From CAYQUC01 sp048061315 (GTDB lineage: Bacteria; Pseudomonadota; Gammaproteobacteria; UBA6429; Thiohalophilaceae), in the NCBI GenBank assembly GCA_048061315.1, contig JBGMRJ010000005.1, positions 1-57,153 of the forward strand: a stretch of 57,153 bases of DNA, written 5' to 3'. Position numbers and translations under genes: made by a program. Shown here piece by piece: positions 26,346-35,599 of the stretch. The notes beneath the pieces were generated by a model that worked only from the letters and a program-made list of their open reading frames with translations, searched no databases and was not told the DNA's origin. How positions within the stretch are numbered: position 1 is the stretch's first letter; each line of letters starts with the position of its first letter.

Positions 26346-27275
26346 ATGACAGCATATTTAAAATACATTAATGGCGACAATGAGAAGCAAATAGAGTGCA
26401 GTACTGTTTTAACAATTGGTAGAGATAAAAACAGTGATATTATACTTAAGGATTTAATGGTCTCCAGAAACCATGCAATGATTCGTTTAATTGGAGCCGG
26501 CGATTACTACCTGATTGATAGTGGTAGTTCAAATGGAAGTTACATCAATAAAAAACGTGTCGCGATGCCCACCCTGTTAAAGAATGGTGATCGCTTAACG
26601 ATCGGTCATATCATTTTTACCTTTGAAGACGAAGAGGATGAAACTAATAAAAAATCAGATTCTCTCTCGTTACAGGAAACTATCGTAGTTGATAGCCCGG
26701 AAATAAAACACAATACTATTTTAGTAGCGGATATTCGTGGTTTTACCTCCATATCGGAACAAGTTGATATTAAAACACTAACCCGGATGATGAATAAATG
26801 GTTTCATAATGTTAGTAATGCCATTTTTACAAATGGTGGAACGGTTGATAAATTTATTGGCGATTGTGTATTTGCACGCTGGGAATCTGAAACTGAAGAT
26901 AAACCTGCCATTATTCCTGCACTGCGTTCAGCATGGTTAATAAATATAATAACGAATAAATTAAACCAGTCATTTTCAGAAATTAATGAAAAAATTAGAA
27001 TAGGCGTTGGTATAAACAGCGGTATCGCTTCTGTTGGCATTGGACAGGATAATACTGCCTTAGGTGATGCCGTAAATGTTGCATTTCGGTTGGAAAATGC
27101 CAGTAAAATGCTCGATACTGATGTTGTTTTAAGTGAAACAGCCTATAAGTATCTCCCCGCTCTAAGCTGGAAGGGTAAAGAACAACATATTAGAGTTAAA
27201 GGTAAACGGGATACAATTCGTGTGTTAAGTCTAAAATTTAATGAAGTAGAAAGTTTATTGCAGGATGTAAACTGA
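26346..27275 (+). CDS. FHA domain fused to class III adenylate cyclase
   Basis: Residues 1-95 are an FHA phosphothreonine-binding domain (TIGRDKNSDIIL, SRNHAMI, DSGSSNGSYINK). From about residue 120 there is a class III nucleotide cyclase: the metal Asp of VADIRGFTS, the second Asp in DKFIGDCVFA, and ALGDAVNVAFRLE with the transition-state Asn/Arg pair. It should be an active, soluble cyclase whose location or activity is set by phosphorylated partners. The ATG at 26346 fits the domain boundary; an in-frame GTG at 26298 would add 16 residues. The cNMP-binding protein at 29-32.5 kb is a possible reader of its product. Confidence 0.85.
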   Translation: MTAYLKYINGDNEKQIECSTVLTIGRDKNSDIILKDLMVSRNHAMIRLIGAGDYYLIDSGSSNGSYINKKRVAMPTLLKNGDRLTIGHIIFTFEDEEDETNKKSDSLSLQETIVVDSPEIKHNTILVADIRGFTSISEQVDIKTLTRMMNKWFHNVSNAIFTNGGTVDKFIGDCVFARWESETEDKPAIIPALRSAWLINIITNKLNQSFSEINEKIRIGVGINSGIASVGIGQDNTALGDAVNVAFRLENASKMLDTDVVLSETAYKYLPALSWKGKEQHIRVKGKRDTIRVLSLKFNEVESLLQDVN

Positions 27276-27289
27276 TTTTGAGTTAATTT

Positions 27290-27697
27290 TTAATGTGAAT
27301 GATTTTTTGATATGTATAATTGAATTTCACTCATTAATTCTTCCATCTCGAGTTTGATAGTGTTAATTATTTTGCTTGCCTGATCTGCAACTTCATAGGA
27401 TGTTTTATCAATAGTATCACTATTAAATATCGAATTGGCTTTTAACAGGATGACTATTTTATCATCCGGGATGAATTGAGCTAAAATTGCATATCCGGTT
27501 ATTAATCCTTCCTGAAGTTTCGAATCATCTTTTCCTAATTCAAGTAGCAGTAATTGAATGGCATTTTTAATTTCAATTTTTTCATAGGGTAGTTTTGATA
27601 GTGGTATACCGTAGCTTGATTGGTCGAACTCTGATAACACTTTTCCATATTTGTTTAATATAGTGTCAGCGTTTTTAATGGGGTCAGAATCTGTCAT
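27290..27697 (-). CDS. Hypothetical helical protein (135 aa)
   Basis: No family recognised. The 135-residue product is soluble, largely helical and acidic, has no cysteine and ends SKNHSH. It is convergent with the FHA-cyclase gene and divergent from the NERD gene. Its codon use and composition resemble the neighbours. Confidence 0.5.
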   Translation of the reverse strand: MTDSDPIKNADTILNKYGKVLSEFDQSSYGIPLSKLPYEKIEIKNAIQLLLLELGKDDSKLQEGLITGYAILAQFIPDDKIVILLKANSIFNSDTIDKTSYEVADQASKIINTIKLEMEELMSEIQLYISKNHSH

Positions 27698-27791
27698 ATT
27701 TTATATTAAAAATCTTTAATTTATTTATAGCTCATTATAGTATAATTGAACACTCAACTAAATAAATTTTGATGAATTCTAATGTGTAATT

Positions 27792-28559
27792 ATGGAAAGT
27801 AGTTTCGAACAACTTCAGTATTTTTCATTACAATCGTTGTATTCTTTACAGACCGAGATTATGGCAACTTTCGGGATAGTTTTTGTCTTAATGTTGTTAG
27901 CGTTGATTTTATTATTACCCATGATTCAAATTAGAATTAATGAATATAACAATAATAAAATTTTAAAAAGTTTAGGTAAATTCCAACTAAAAAATGTCGC
28001 AATTCAAATTAGTTCGGATGAAACTGTTTATATTGATTATTTAATCCTGGTGCCGTCCGGGATATTTGTTCTAAATATAATGAAATATAACGGTATCATA
28101 TTCGCCGGTGAAAATGTTGAACAGTGGACTCAATTATTGAACAAAAAGAGTTACAAGTTTCCAAATCCATTGCGTGACCTTGAAATCTGTGAATCCGCCG
28201 TTCGTAGTCTTGTTGAAAATTGTAATATAATTGGACATATTGCCTTTGAATCAAATTGCGCATTTCCCAAGGGGAAACCCGCTAAAATAACATTATTGCA
28301 TGAAATGCAGGATGAACTAGAATTTCTACAAGGTAATGTAACTAATGAATTAATTCAAAAGTGGAGTGAGCTTAAAAATTCCGATTTTTGTACCAGCAAT
28401 ACTAAGCAAAACGAATTGAGTATTGTTGTACGAGGTGAGCAAAAATCACTTAGAAAATTAGCAGGTATTTTCTTTTTAGCATCATCATTGCTATTGTTAC
28501 TTTATCAGATATCGAACACCGTATGGTTTGCACATATTCTTATTAAAAGTTTAAATTAG
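27792..28559 (+). CDS. Membrane-anchored NERD-domain protein
   Basis: One membrane span at residues 24-48 and another near 230-248 flank a NERD (nuclease-related) domain. The features YIDYLILVPSGIFVLNI, NGIIFAGENVEQWTQLL and FPNPLRDLEICESAVRSL match the D-x-[IV]-x-x-x-x-x-G and Q-x-x-x-x-x-[FY]-x-N-P pattern of NERD proteins. The family is thought to have a restriction-nuclease-like fold; activity is unproven. It is followed 18 bases later by the DUF2914 gene. Confidence 0.7.
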   Translation: MESSFEQLQYFSLQSLYSLQTEIMATFGIVFVLMLLALILLLPMIQIRINEYNNNKILKSLGKFQLKNVAIQISSDETVYIDYLILVPSGIFVLNIMKYNGIIFAGENVEQWTQLLNKKSYKFPNPLRDLEICESAVRSLVENCNIIGHIAFESNCAFPKGKPAKITLLHEMQDELEFLQGNVTNELIQKWSELKNSDFCTSNTKQNELSIVVRGEQKSLRKLAGIFFLASSLLLLLYQISNTVWFAHILIKSLN

Positions 28560-28577
28560 TTAAATGTAGAAGATTAT

Positions 28578-29024
28578 ATGATTAAAAAATACTTAATTTT
28601 GAGCATCACTGTATTCCTCGTTTCAGGTAGCTATTCCGTTGTTTTAGCCGCTAAATCGAAAGGAAGTAATATTGCCAGAGCATTTTTTTCGACGGCTATA
28701 GTGAACCGGGAACCAGTAAACAGGTTATTGGTTGGCAGTGAACTTAAAAAAGTGTATTTTTTTTCAGAGGTTCGTCATATGGAAGGACAAACTATTTATC
28801 ACCGGTGGGAATATAACGATAAAGTTGTATCAAAGAAAAAATTTAATGTAAAGAATGCAAAATGGCGGGCTTACTCAAGTTACAAAATTAAACCTAATAT
28901 GATCGGGAAATGGACTGTTGTGGTTACGGATGAACGGGGTTGGCCATTAAAGGCCGTCATTTTCCATTATGTCAAACGTCAAAGTCAGACGGACTACCCG
29001 GATGTAATATTACCGCCAAAATAA
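28578..29024 (+). CDS. Periplasmic DUF2914 protein
   Basis: Signal peptide (residues 1-25, ending VVLAA) followed by a DUF2914 beta-sandwich. The telling segments are FFSEVRHMEGQTIYHRWEYN, SYKIKPNMIGKWTVVV and VIFHYV. The domain is found in many proteobacterial secreted proteins and has no known function. It is probably co-transcribed with the NERD gene and converges on the large cNMP/rhodanese gene. Confidence 0.75.
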   Translation: MIKKYLILSITVFLVSGSYSVVLAAKSKGSNIARAFFSTAIVNREPVNRLLVGSELKKVYFFSEVRHMEGQTIYHRWEYNDKVVSKKKFNVKNAKWRAYSSYKIKPNMIGKWTVVVTDERGWPLKAVIFHYVKRQSQTDYPDVILPPK

Positions 29025-29047
29025 AGTATAATTATAATCGTTTTATT

Positions 29048-32000
29048 TTAGCGATCAGGTCCTAACTCAACACTGTCTTTCCATTTTTCCAGCATTGTCT
29101 TAAATTCTGAAGCTGCATTCTCTTTAACATTTAACTCAGCGCGGGATTGGGCTGCGGCAATTCGAGAAAGACGGCGTGTTTCTGTTTCTTCCACTACTAC
29201 TTCCTGATTTGGTTCTAGCCATGCAAGAACCTTGTCAAAATTAAAATACGTTTCGTTGGTAGCTGAAAATATGCCAATTATCGTAATTACAACGGTTGTA
29301 GTTGCAATTAATGTTAGCGTTTTATTTCGGGGCAGTTTTCGAGTAGCTACACGAGGTTGAGCTTGAAATGATTGAGAACTGGTAACATTATTAGTCTGTA
29401 GAAAACGATTTGAGGACAGTGCAACACTATCTGTGGGGTTAAAATTAGCCTGCTCATTAATTTGAGTATTACGAGCCTGTGTCAGAGGCGCAGGTGAAAC
29501 TACACTTGTTTCTTCTGTAAAAATTTGATCATTTGCATTATTAGCTTCTTCAAAATCAAATAAATCTTCGTCTATATCGATATCAATCGAGTTAGAAATT
29601 TCTAAATCAGGAACTCTATCCATTGTTTCAAGTACAGGAATGTCATCGAATTCATCTTCCTGTTCTTCAAAAACTATCTCTTCTGGATCCGGACGTTGAA
29701 ATATAAAAATATCATTTTCACCTTCCAGAATTATGCGACCATCTTTTTCGACAACTGTAGATTTTGCTAATGAGATATCGCTATTGAGATCCGATTGTAA
29801 TTCAACATCGAACTCTGGTTTTGCTTTTTTCTGTAATTTAGCCGCTATTGCAGTAGCTTTTTGTTTCGCTAATTCCTGATTTCTCTTGGCTTCAAGATTG
29901 GCCTGTTCTTGAGCTCTTAATTGAGCAAGTTGCCTCTCCTGTTCTTCTGCATGTTCCTGTTCTATTTGTTGTGTACGAAGTACAGCACGTTTCGCAGCTT
30001 CGTCTGCATTGCGCTTAGCTAATTGTTCGGTTTCTAAACGGGTTCGTTCAAAGGCTTCTGCTTCTGCTTTTGCCATTCGTGCTAATTCTGTTTCACGCGC
30101 GAGTTGTTTTGCTTCCTGGATTTCCAGTTCAATTTGCTTACGGGCATCAGCAACATCATTTTTGGCTTTTTGTGTGATCTTTTCTTGCTCTGAAAGTCTT
30201 TTTTCTTCTTCAGCCTGTTGACGGATTAGCCGAGCCTGTTCTGCTTCAGCCTGAGCTATTTTAGCCTGCTCTTGCAGTATTCTACGGGAAGCTTCAACTT
30301 CATTTTTTAGTTTATTGGCTTCAGATTTTGCTTCTTCACGAATTGATTCTGCTTCAGCTCTAAAATGTGCAGCCTCCATCTCAGCGCTCAAGCGGGCTTC
30401 TTCTGCTTCGATAGATAATTTATCGGCTAGTTCCTTGGTTTTTTTCTCTTGTTCTTCAAGCTTTCTGTTTTGAGTATCTTTTTCTTTTAGTTCGGACCGT
30501 AATTGAATAACGGCATTCTCCGCATCTTTTTGAGCTTTTGATGCAACATCGGTATTTTTTTGAAGTTGTAGTTCGGTTTCCTGTTTGTGTTTTTTGATAG
30601 CATTTTCGAGCTCAGTTTTTTCTTGCTCTACTTTTGATCGAATTGTATTTATTTCGTTATTTGCTTCTTGTTTTGCTTTTTCGAGTAATTTATCTGCTCT
30701 TGAAGATTTTTCTTCAGCTTCAAGTCTTTTATGTTCTAAAATTTGTTGTTCTTTTTTGCGTTGCTGTAATTCTGCCCGCAGTTCTTCTATTTCACGTTCT
30801 GTATCACTTTTGATATTCGAAATTTGTTGTTTCGCAATTTGTACTTCCGCTTCAGCTTTTTCCTGTTGTGCCAGAATTTTCTTTTCAACTTTTACACGTT
30901 TTGAGGCTTCTTTTTGGGATTTTTTAAGTTCACTTTCAACACGTTTGCGTTCTTTTTCAATTTCATTTTTATAGCGATTTAATTCCAGCTGCGAATGTTC
31001 TCGAATTGTTAGTGCTTCTTTTTTAATTCGTTCTATTTCCTGTTGCGCTTTTTTAGTTTCATCCGCAGCTTGTGCTGCTTTTCTATGCTCTTGTTTTAAT
31101 TTTTCTTGATAATTTTTTTCGGCCTGCAGTGCTTTTTTGCTCTCCTGGTTTGCTTGTGATGCTTTTATTCGTTCTTGTTCTAATTTCGCCTGGTAATCTT
31201 TTTCTATTTGTGTAGCCTTCTTAATGGATTCTTTTCGTTCTTTTTCAAGTTTTTCAGAAAATTCTTTCTCAGCTTTAGTTTTGATTAGATCAATTTCATC
31301 GTCATTCAACGTAGGGATTTGTAAACTCTCGAGTTCAGAAGCAATATTCGTTTTGGCAATTTTCACATCTGAAATAGAATTGTTTTTATTCGTATTTATC
31401 GCAACCGGGGTTACTATTGGTGAATGACTTTCAGTTTCTGCTGTTGCTGTTGCTTGCCTTGATGAGCGTTGCGCTTTTGGGAGCTCATTTTCTTTTGGCC
31501 GTAATAATTTATCGCAACTTGTCATACCTGATTGAATGACACTGCATTGCAAACCCAGCTGACACATTAAAAATGCAGCTGCTGCACTTCGATTTCCCGA
31601 ATCGCAATAGACCACATATTTTCGCGATGGATTTAAAGATGTAGCACGATTACGTAACATCGAAAGCGGGATATTCATCGCACCTTCTATGGCATCATTT
31701 TTAAACTCATCTTTGCTACGTACGTCGATTAATCTGGCACCGGATTTAACTAACTTACTTGCGGTTTCTTCATCGATATATTCGAGTAACGGTTGCACTA
31801 AAATGGTATTAAAATCTTCTTTGGTTAAGCGCATTAATGAACCATTTTCTTTCATGGTTACTGAGGCATTTCGTTTACCATTTGTTATTAAGGCTTCTTC
31901 ACCAAATCCATCACCAATGGTCAGGATTGCTAATTTAACGTCTTTAACTTTTGGAGCAGGGCGTCGAGATACATCACACTTTCCGGATTTAATAATGTAG

Positions 32001-32554
32001 TAGTAATCATCCTGAGTACCTTGTTTAACAACAACATCACCTTTTTTATAGTCAACCTCGGTCATTTTCATTAACAGATTTTGAATATTCTCTGTCGGTA
32101 GGTTTAAAAAGGCTTTAGATTGTAAAAAACGCAACATCCAGTCACTGGCATCATCATCTGATTCGTTGACATCAAGTTCGGTTACTTCATATGATGTAAC
32201 AATACTGTCATCGGCAGTGAGTATGTCCAATAAATCTGTATCGATCGATAATAAGGTTGCTGCAGTTTTTGTTCGAGCAGTAGAGGTTCTTGGTAAAGTT
32301 TGTTCAATTGCTGAAGTAGCAGCTGACGTTTTTGCTTTGAGAACCGTTGCGCGTGATTTTCCGGGCGTCGTTAATTCTATTTGTCCGGCTAATAAAAAAT
32401 AAGTACGTTTATCATGATCACCTTGTCTGAATAAAACCCGAGTCGCAGGCAGCTCTTCGATTTTCGCTTTATTAACGATCTCGTTAATTTTATCAGCACT
32501 TAAATCCTTAAAGGGATTTAAATTTTTTAAGATTTTTTTATCTACTTTTTTCAC
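29048..32554 (-). CDS. cNMP-binding, rhodanese and coiled-coil membrane protein (1168 aa)
   Basis: An unusual multidomain protein. Residues 10-115 form a cyclic-nucleotide-binding domain (FRQGDHDKRTYFLLAGQIEL) whose second half is degraded. Residues 145-255 form a better one, with GDGFGEEALITNGKRNASV as phosphate-binding cassette. Residues 258-350 are a rhodanese domain with an intact catalytic loop YCDSGNRSA (Cys317). Residues about 420-930 are a continuous Glu/Lys/Ala/Gln-rich coiled coil. An acidic disordered stretch, one membrane span (about 1079-1098) and a 70-residue C-terminal end follow. The topology puts the sensors and coiled coil in the cytoplasm. The stretch of gap (370 bp) after the Exb-type gene series suggests its own promoter, but the shared strand suggests a link. 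Confidence 0.85.
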   Translation of the reverse strand: MKKVDKKILKNLNPFKDLSADKINEIVNKAKIEELPATRVLFRQGDHDKRTYFLLAGQIELTTPGKSRATVLKAKTSAATSAIEQTLPRTSTARTKTAATLLSIDTDLLDILTADDSIVTSYEVTELDVNESDDDASDWMLRFLQSKAFLNLPTENIQNLLMKMTEVDYKKGDVVVKQGTQDDYYYIIKSGKCDVSRRPAPKVKDVKLAILTIGDGFGEEALITNGKRNASVTMKENGSLMRLTKEDFNTILVQPLLEYIDEETASKLVKSGARLIDVRSKDEFKNDAIEGAMNIPLSMLRNRATSLNPSRKYVVYCDSGNRSAAAAFLMCQLGLQCSVIQSGMTSCDKLLRPKENELPKAQRSSRQATATAETESHSPIVTPVAINTNKNNSISDVKIAKTNIASELESLQIPTLNDDEIDLIKTKAEKEFSEKLEKERKESIKKATQIEKDYQAKLEQERIKASQANQESKKALQAEKNYQEKLKQEHRKAAQAADETKKAQQEIERIKKEALTIREHSQLELNRYKNEIEKERKRVESELKKSQKEASKRVKVEKKILAQQEKAEAEVQIAKQQISNIKSDTEREIEELRAELQQRKKEQQILEHKRLEAEEKSSRADKLLEKAKQEANNEINTIRSKVEQEKTELENAIKKHKQETELQLQKNTDVASKAQKDAENAVIQLRSELKEKDTQNRKLEEQEKKTKELADKLSIEAEEARLSAEMEAAHFRAEAESIREEAKSEANKLKNEVEASRRILQEQAKIAQAEAEQARLIRQQAEEEKRLSEQEKITQKAKNDVADARKQIELEIQEAKQLARETELARMAKAEAEAFERTRLETEQLAKRNADEAAKRAVLRTQQIEQEHAEEQERQLAQLRAQEQANLEAKRNQELAKQKATAIAAKLQKKAKPEFDVELQSDLNSDISLAKSTVVEKDGRIILEGENDIFIFQRPDPEEIVFEEQEDEFDDIPVLETMDRVPDLEISNSIDIDIDEDLFDFEEANNANDQIFTEETSVVSPAPLTQARNTQINEQANFNPTDSVALSSNRFLQTNNVTSSQSFQAQPRVATRKLPRNKTLTLIATTTVVITIIGIFSATNETYFNFDKVLAWLEPNQEVVVEETETRRLSRIAAAQSRAELNVKENAASEFKTMLEKWKDSVELGPDR

Positions 32555-32924
32555 AGTATCGTTGTTGAGGTTGATTAAACAGTAATTTTAAATTATTTTG
32601 TTTACATAATCATAGATTAATTAACAAACAATGATTGTGACTCCTTTCACAGCTTGGTCTATTAAACCGATTATTTGTATTATTATCAGGTAGATATGAT
32701 GAAAGTCTATCCTATCACACAGTAAAAATAATCACGAATCATTAACAGCTGATATTGGTATCGTCATGAAGTTATTTTTCTAAAAATTCAATGTATCAAT
32801 ATGTGATTTACTTCCAATTCTATTAATTTGCCCGAAGCAGGGTGGTATCAAGTGGTTACATTTAGGTATATTTTTATTTAAACTGTCGGTACAACCCAGC
32901 TCAGTGTGAGCGACTAATTTCAAT
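32555..32924. other. 370-bp intergenic gap
   Basis: No supported gene. It presumably holds the promoter of the cNMP/rhodanese gene (minus strand) and the end of the Exb-type gene series. A small hairpin GCTCA-GTG-TGAGC lies at 32899-32911, without a T-run, so I do not call a terminator. The sequence TATCCTATC (32709-32717) resembles half of the palindrome at 5993. Confidence 0.5.
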
Positions 32925-33623
32925 TTATTTATCATCATTGATTATAAATTTTAGCTCAAAAATAAATTGTTTGTTTCGCATATTTAATGTGAAGTGTTTC
33001 GCATTTTTTAATTGGCCTATTTTTGTAATGAAATTATTCGGGTCTTCTCTAATTAAACTATTATTGATTCCGGTAATAATATCACCTTCAGAGAGTCCTA
33101 ATAGCTCGGCTGGGCTATTCTCCTTAATTCGTGTAATTTGATAGCCACTAAAGTATCCGTCTTCTGTGAGCACTTTCATGCCAATATTATTAAGCCAGGT
33201 TTGAGTGTCATTATGAAGGCTGTTAAACGTTTTTCGGTTAATTCGATATTCGTAGCGTGTTATTTTTTCTGCATTGTTCAAATTAGAAATATTTCCATGG
33301 TATTTTCTATTCGTGGCAGGAACCAGACTAAGATGAGTAGATTTATTGGATTGAGTTAATGTGACAGAATCATTTGCGATAGCAGTTATTTTATAACCGA
33401 GTACAAACTGGTTTATTTGGTATATTTCCTCTGAATCATTTTTAATTCGCAATATTGCTAAAACATGTTTCCCTGTGATGGTGCCAACTAATTCAATTTG
33501 TGAGATTTCACCATCATCAGTAGGATTTGAATTGTCGGCATTCGTTATATTTATCAAGGCTAAATATAAATAAAATATAATAAGACAGTGGCACTTAGTC
33601 GAAACTTTATGCCCGCCGAACAT
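32925..33623 (-). CDS. GspC-like periplasmic protein with PDZ domain
   Basis: An N-terminal hydrophobic signal or anchor (residues 12-30) is followed by a homology region like that of the type II secretion protein GspC (IELVGTITGKHVLAILRIKN, then QINQFVLGYKITAIANDSVT). A C-terminal PDZ domain comes next (GYQITRIKENSPAELLGLSE, GDIITGINN). GspC normally links the inner-membrane platform to the outer-membrane secretin. Here there are no other gsp genes, so it probably makes an analogous bridge in the Exb-type complex. The ATG overlaps the stop of the TonB-like gene by one base. Confidence 0.75.
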   Translation of the reverse strand: MFGGHKVSTKCHCLIIFYLYLALINITNADNSNPTDDGEISQIELVGTITGKHVLAILRIKNDSEEIYQINQFVLGYKITAIANDSVTLTQSNKSTHLSLVPATNRKYHGNISNLNNAEKITRYEYRINRKTFNSLHNDTQTWLNNIGMKVLTEDGYFSGYQITRIKENSPAELLGLSEGDIITGINNSLIREDPNNFITKIGQLKNAKHFTLNMRNKQFIFELKFIINDDK

Positions 33624-34546
33624 TATTGAGGCAACAATACCAGCGGAAAATTAAAAGTGAAATTGGATGCGCCGGGTTTTGCTCCAAAATTAAATCGTTT
33701 TACCCGCAATTTAATTCTTTTCTCGATACTCTTGTTCTTTAGCTCACTTGATACAATAGAAATTTTAATAACTTTACCTGACGCATTTAATGTGATTTTT
33801 AGTAGTATGGTACCTTGTAAGCCAGGATCCCGTCGTAAAGCCCGGTTGTATATTGAATTTATCGCACCTTTATTGCGTTGGAATATTAATTGAATTTCTT
33901 CATCGCTCCATCCTGTGGTGCGTGTCCGCTGCGAATTACTGTTCGATGTTGCGATAGAACTTTGAACATTAGTTGTTGAACGTGATTTTAATTTTGTATT
34001 GCTATTAATAACCGCTTTGCTACTTGCAATGCCACCACTACTGGAGTTGGCATTGGATTTTAATACACTTGAGGTATCAAATTTTACATTACGTTTTTTT
34101 GTAACTTTAAGTTTAGTGTTTTTCAATGCCGCCACATTGAAACCATCTCGCAAATCAGCAAGTTCATCAAATCCCGCTGAATCAAAAGCGGACTGAGCAA
34201 CTTTCTTCGCAGATGGTTTTGGTTTAGGTTTAGGTTTTTTCTTTTTTACAGCTTTCTTTTTAGGTTTTTTCTTGGGCTTTTTCTTTACGACCTTCTTTTT
34301 TTTATCAATCTTTTTTGGTTGTGGTTTTTTAATGATTGGTTTAATTGGTTGCTTTATTAATAAACGCGCAAATCTGGGTGGGATTTCATCAAACTTGTCT
34401 TTTTTTACTTCAGGTGTCGGTAATAAAGGTATAACAACAAATAGTATGACAAAAATTATAAATACTTTTTTTGCAACTTTATTAAAACGCTGATCATTGT
34501 CGGTATCCGACCAGGGCAATAAGGGCTCGGCAGTATATTGATACAT
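33623..34546 (-). CDS. TonB/AgmX-PglI-type energy transducer protein
   Basis: TonB architecture: a short cytoplasmic start, one membrane span at about 28-43, and a Lys/Pro-rich region (70-115, repeated KKPKPKP-like units). A Ser/Asn-rich linker and a C-terminal domain follow (215-307, DEEIQLIFQRNKGAINSIYN and LQGTILLKITLNASGKVIKI). The C-terminal domain is of the AgmX/PglI type known from Myxococcus gliding and envelope machines. It should connect the ExbB/ExbD motor to a partner across the periplasm. It is translationally coupled to both neighbours by one-base overlaps. Confidence 0.8.
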   Translation of the reverse strand: MYQYTAEPLLPWSDTDNDQRFNKVAKKVFIIFVILFVVIPLLPTPEVKKDKFDEIPPRFARLLIKQPIKPIIKKPQPKKIDKKKKVVKKKPKKKPKKKAVKKKKPKPKPKPSAKKVAQSAFDSAGFDELADLRDGFNVAALKNTKLKVTKKRNVKFDTSSVLKSNANSSSGGIASSKAVINSNTKLKSRSTTNVQSSIATSNSNSQRTRTTGWSDEEIQLIFQRNKGAINSIYNRALRRDPGLQGTILLKITLNASGKVIKISIVSSELKNKSIEKRIKLRVKRFNFGAKPGASNFTFNFPLVLLPQ

Positions 34547-35055
34547 TAACTTTTCTCCCCTTCGACCGATTTTTGTAAAACAGCGAGAGATATGTTTGTA
34601 TAATTTGCATTAGAGCAGGTTACCATTATTTTTTTCAGTAGCTTGAATGGAATTTTTTTATCACCCAATATAGTAACTTTTAAACCTTTTTTATTTTTTG
34701 CCAGACGCATTGCTCTTGCAGCATATCGCCTTAACTGTTTCTGTAAACCAGGAATTATGGGTGATTTTTGGCGTAGGATATCTTTTACTAATGCAACAGA
34801 GCGACCTTGCAGTAAAATGTGTTTATCGTTAACAGTAATTACAATAGATTTTTTTGGCGTCTGTTGTGCTGTCGATTCTGGAAGTTGAATAGCTTTACTA
34901 TTTGTTAGTGCTTCTTCTTCACCTGAACTGACCAATAAAAAGAATACTAATATCGTGAAGATATCCATTAAGGAAACCATATTTAAACTGGCTGTACGAT
35001 CTTTACGACGCTTATGATGAGCCTGCATGCGTTTAGCACGTGCGGACATTTTCAT
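34546..35055 (-). CDS. ExbD/TolR-family protein, copy 2 (Asp present)
   Basis: A 169-residue ExbD/TolR homolog: basic N-terminus (residues 1-20), one membrane span starting LNMVSLMDIFTILVFFLLV, and a periplasmic domain. Asp31 in the span is the proton-carrying carboxylate of ExbD and TolR. The periplasmic part includes SIVITVNDKHILLQGRSVAL. It is downstream of the other ExbD with a 41-bp gap. See the findings for the Asn substitution in copy 1. Confidence 0.85.
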   Translation of the reverse strand: MKMSARAKRMQAHHKRRKDRTASLNMVSLMDIFTILVFFLLVSSGEEEALTNSKAIQLPESTAQQTPKKSIVITVNDKHILLQGRSVALVKDILRQKSPIIPGLQKQLRRYAARAMRLAKNKKGLKVTILGDKKIPFKLLKKIMVTCSNANYTNISLAVLQKSVEGEKS

Positions 35056-35096
35056 AGTAATACTCTCATTTTTTCTTAATCAACTTTAAATTTTAA

Positions 35097-35597
35097 TTAT
35101 CGTTTGACCGGTGCATCACCAATCGCAATTTCAGGAAATAATTCAGCATAAACAAACTCATTATCTAATTTTGCTTTATAAGTTCTGACTGAATCCATTA
35201 CTCGAACCAGTGTTTCGTAGGATGTATTGGGTGATGACAATATTGTAGTATTCGTTTTATCTGGATATTTTGCTTTTATTTGCTTTAGGAGATCGGTTAA
35301 TGCTTTGGTATTATGTTTACCTTTGTAAAGTGGAATCGATCTTAGTAGGCCACCTTTGTTATCAACAACTGCGATATTATTTTTGTACACAACCACTTGA
35401 AATTCAAATTTCTGCTTTTGTTTGGATGCTACAGATTTTCCTGCTGCCGGTAAATTTAGTTCCAATATAGCCATTCGTGAAAATACCGCCGTGATAAGCA
35501 GAAATGGGACTAAAACCACCATTAAATTCATAAAGGCAGTAATGTTTAATTCTGCAGTATCGATATTACGTTTACGTCGTTTACGTACACGGCTCAT
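35097..35597 (-). CDS. ExbD/TolR-family protein, copy 1 (Asn in place of Asp)
   Basis: A 166-residue ExbD/TolR homolog with a very basic N-terminus (KRRKRN) and one span that reads LNITAFMNLMVVLVPFLLI. The residue aligned with the conserved membrane Asp is Asn24. It cannot carry a proton there, so its partner copy (with Asp31) must do so if the motor is driven by protons. The gene starts two bases after the end of the ExbB gene, indicating tight coupling. Confidence 0.85.
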   Translation of the reverse strand: MSRVRKRRKRNIDTAELNITAFMNLMVVLVPFLLITAVFSRMAILELNLPAAGKSVASKQKQKFEFQVVVYKNNIAVVDNKGGLLRSIPLYKGKHNTKALTDLLKQIKAKYPDKTNTTILSSPNTSYETLVRVMDSVRTYKAKLDNEFVYAELFPEIAIGDAPVKR

Positions 35598-35599
35598 CT

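Noticed and set aside
29950..32402. Several long frames antisense to the 1168-aa protein gene, rich in Ser, Cys and Phe
   Set aside because: They mirror the Glu/Lys/Ala-rich coiled-coil codons on the other strand and have no family features.
32899..32911. Terminator for the Exb-type gene series
   Set aside because: Hairpin is only 5 bp and no T-run follows on the minus strand.
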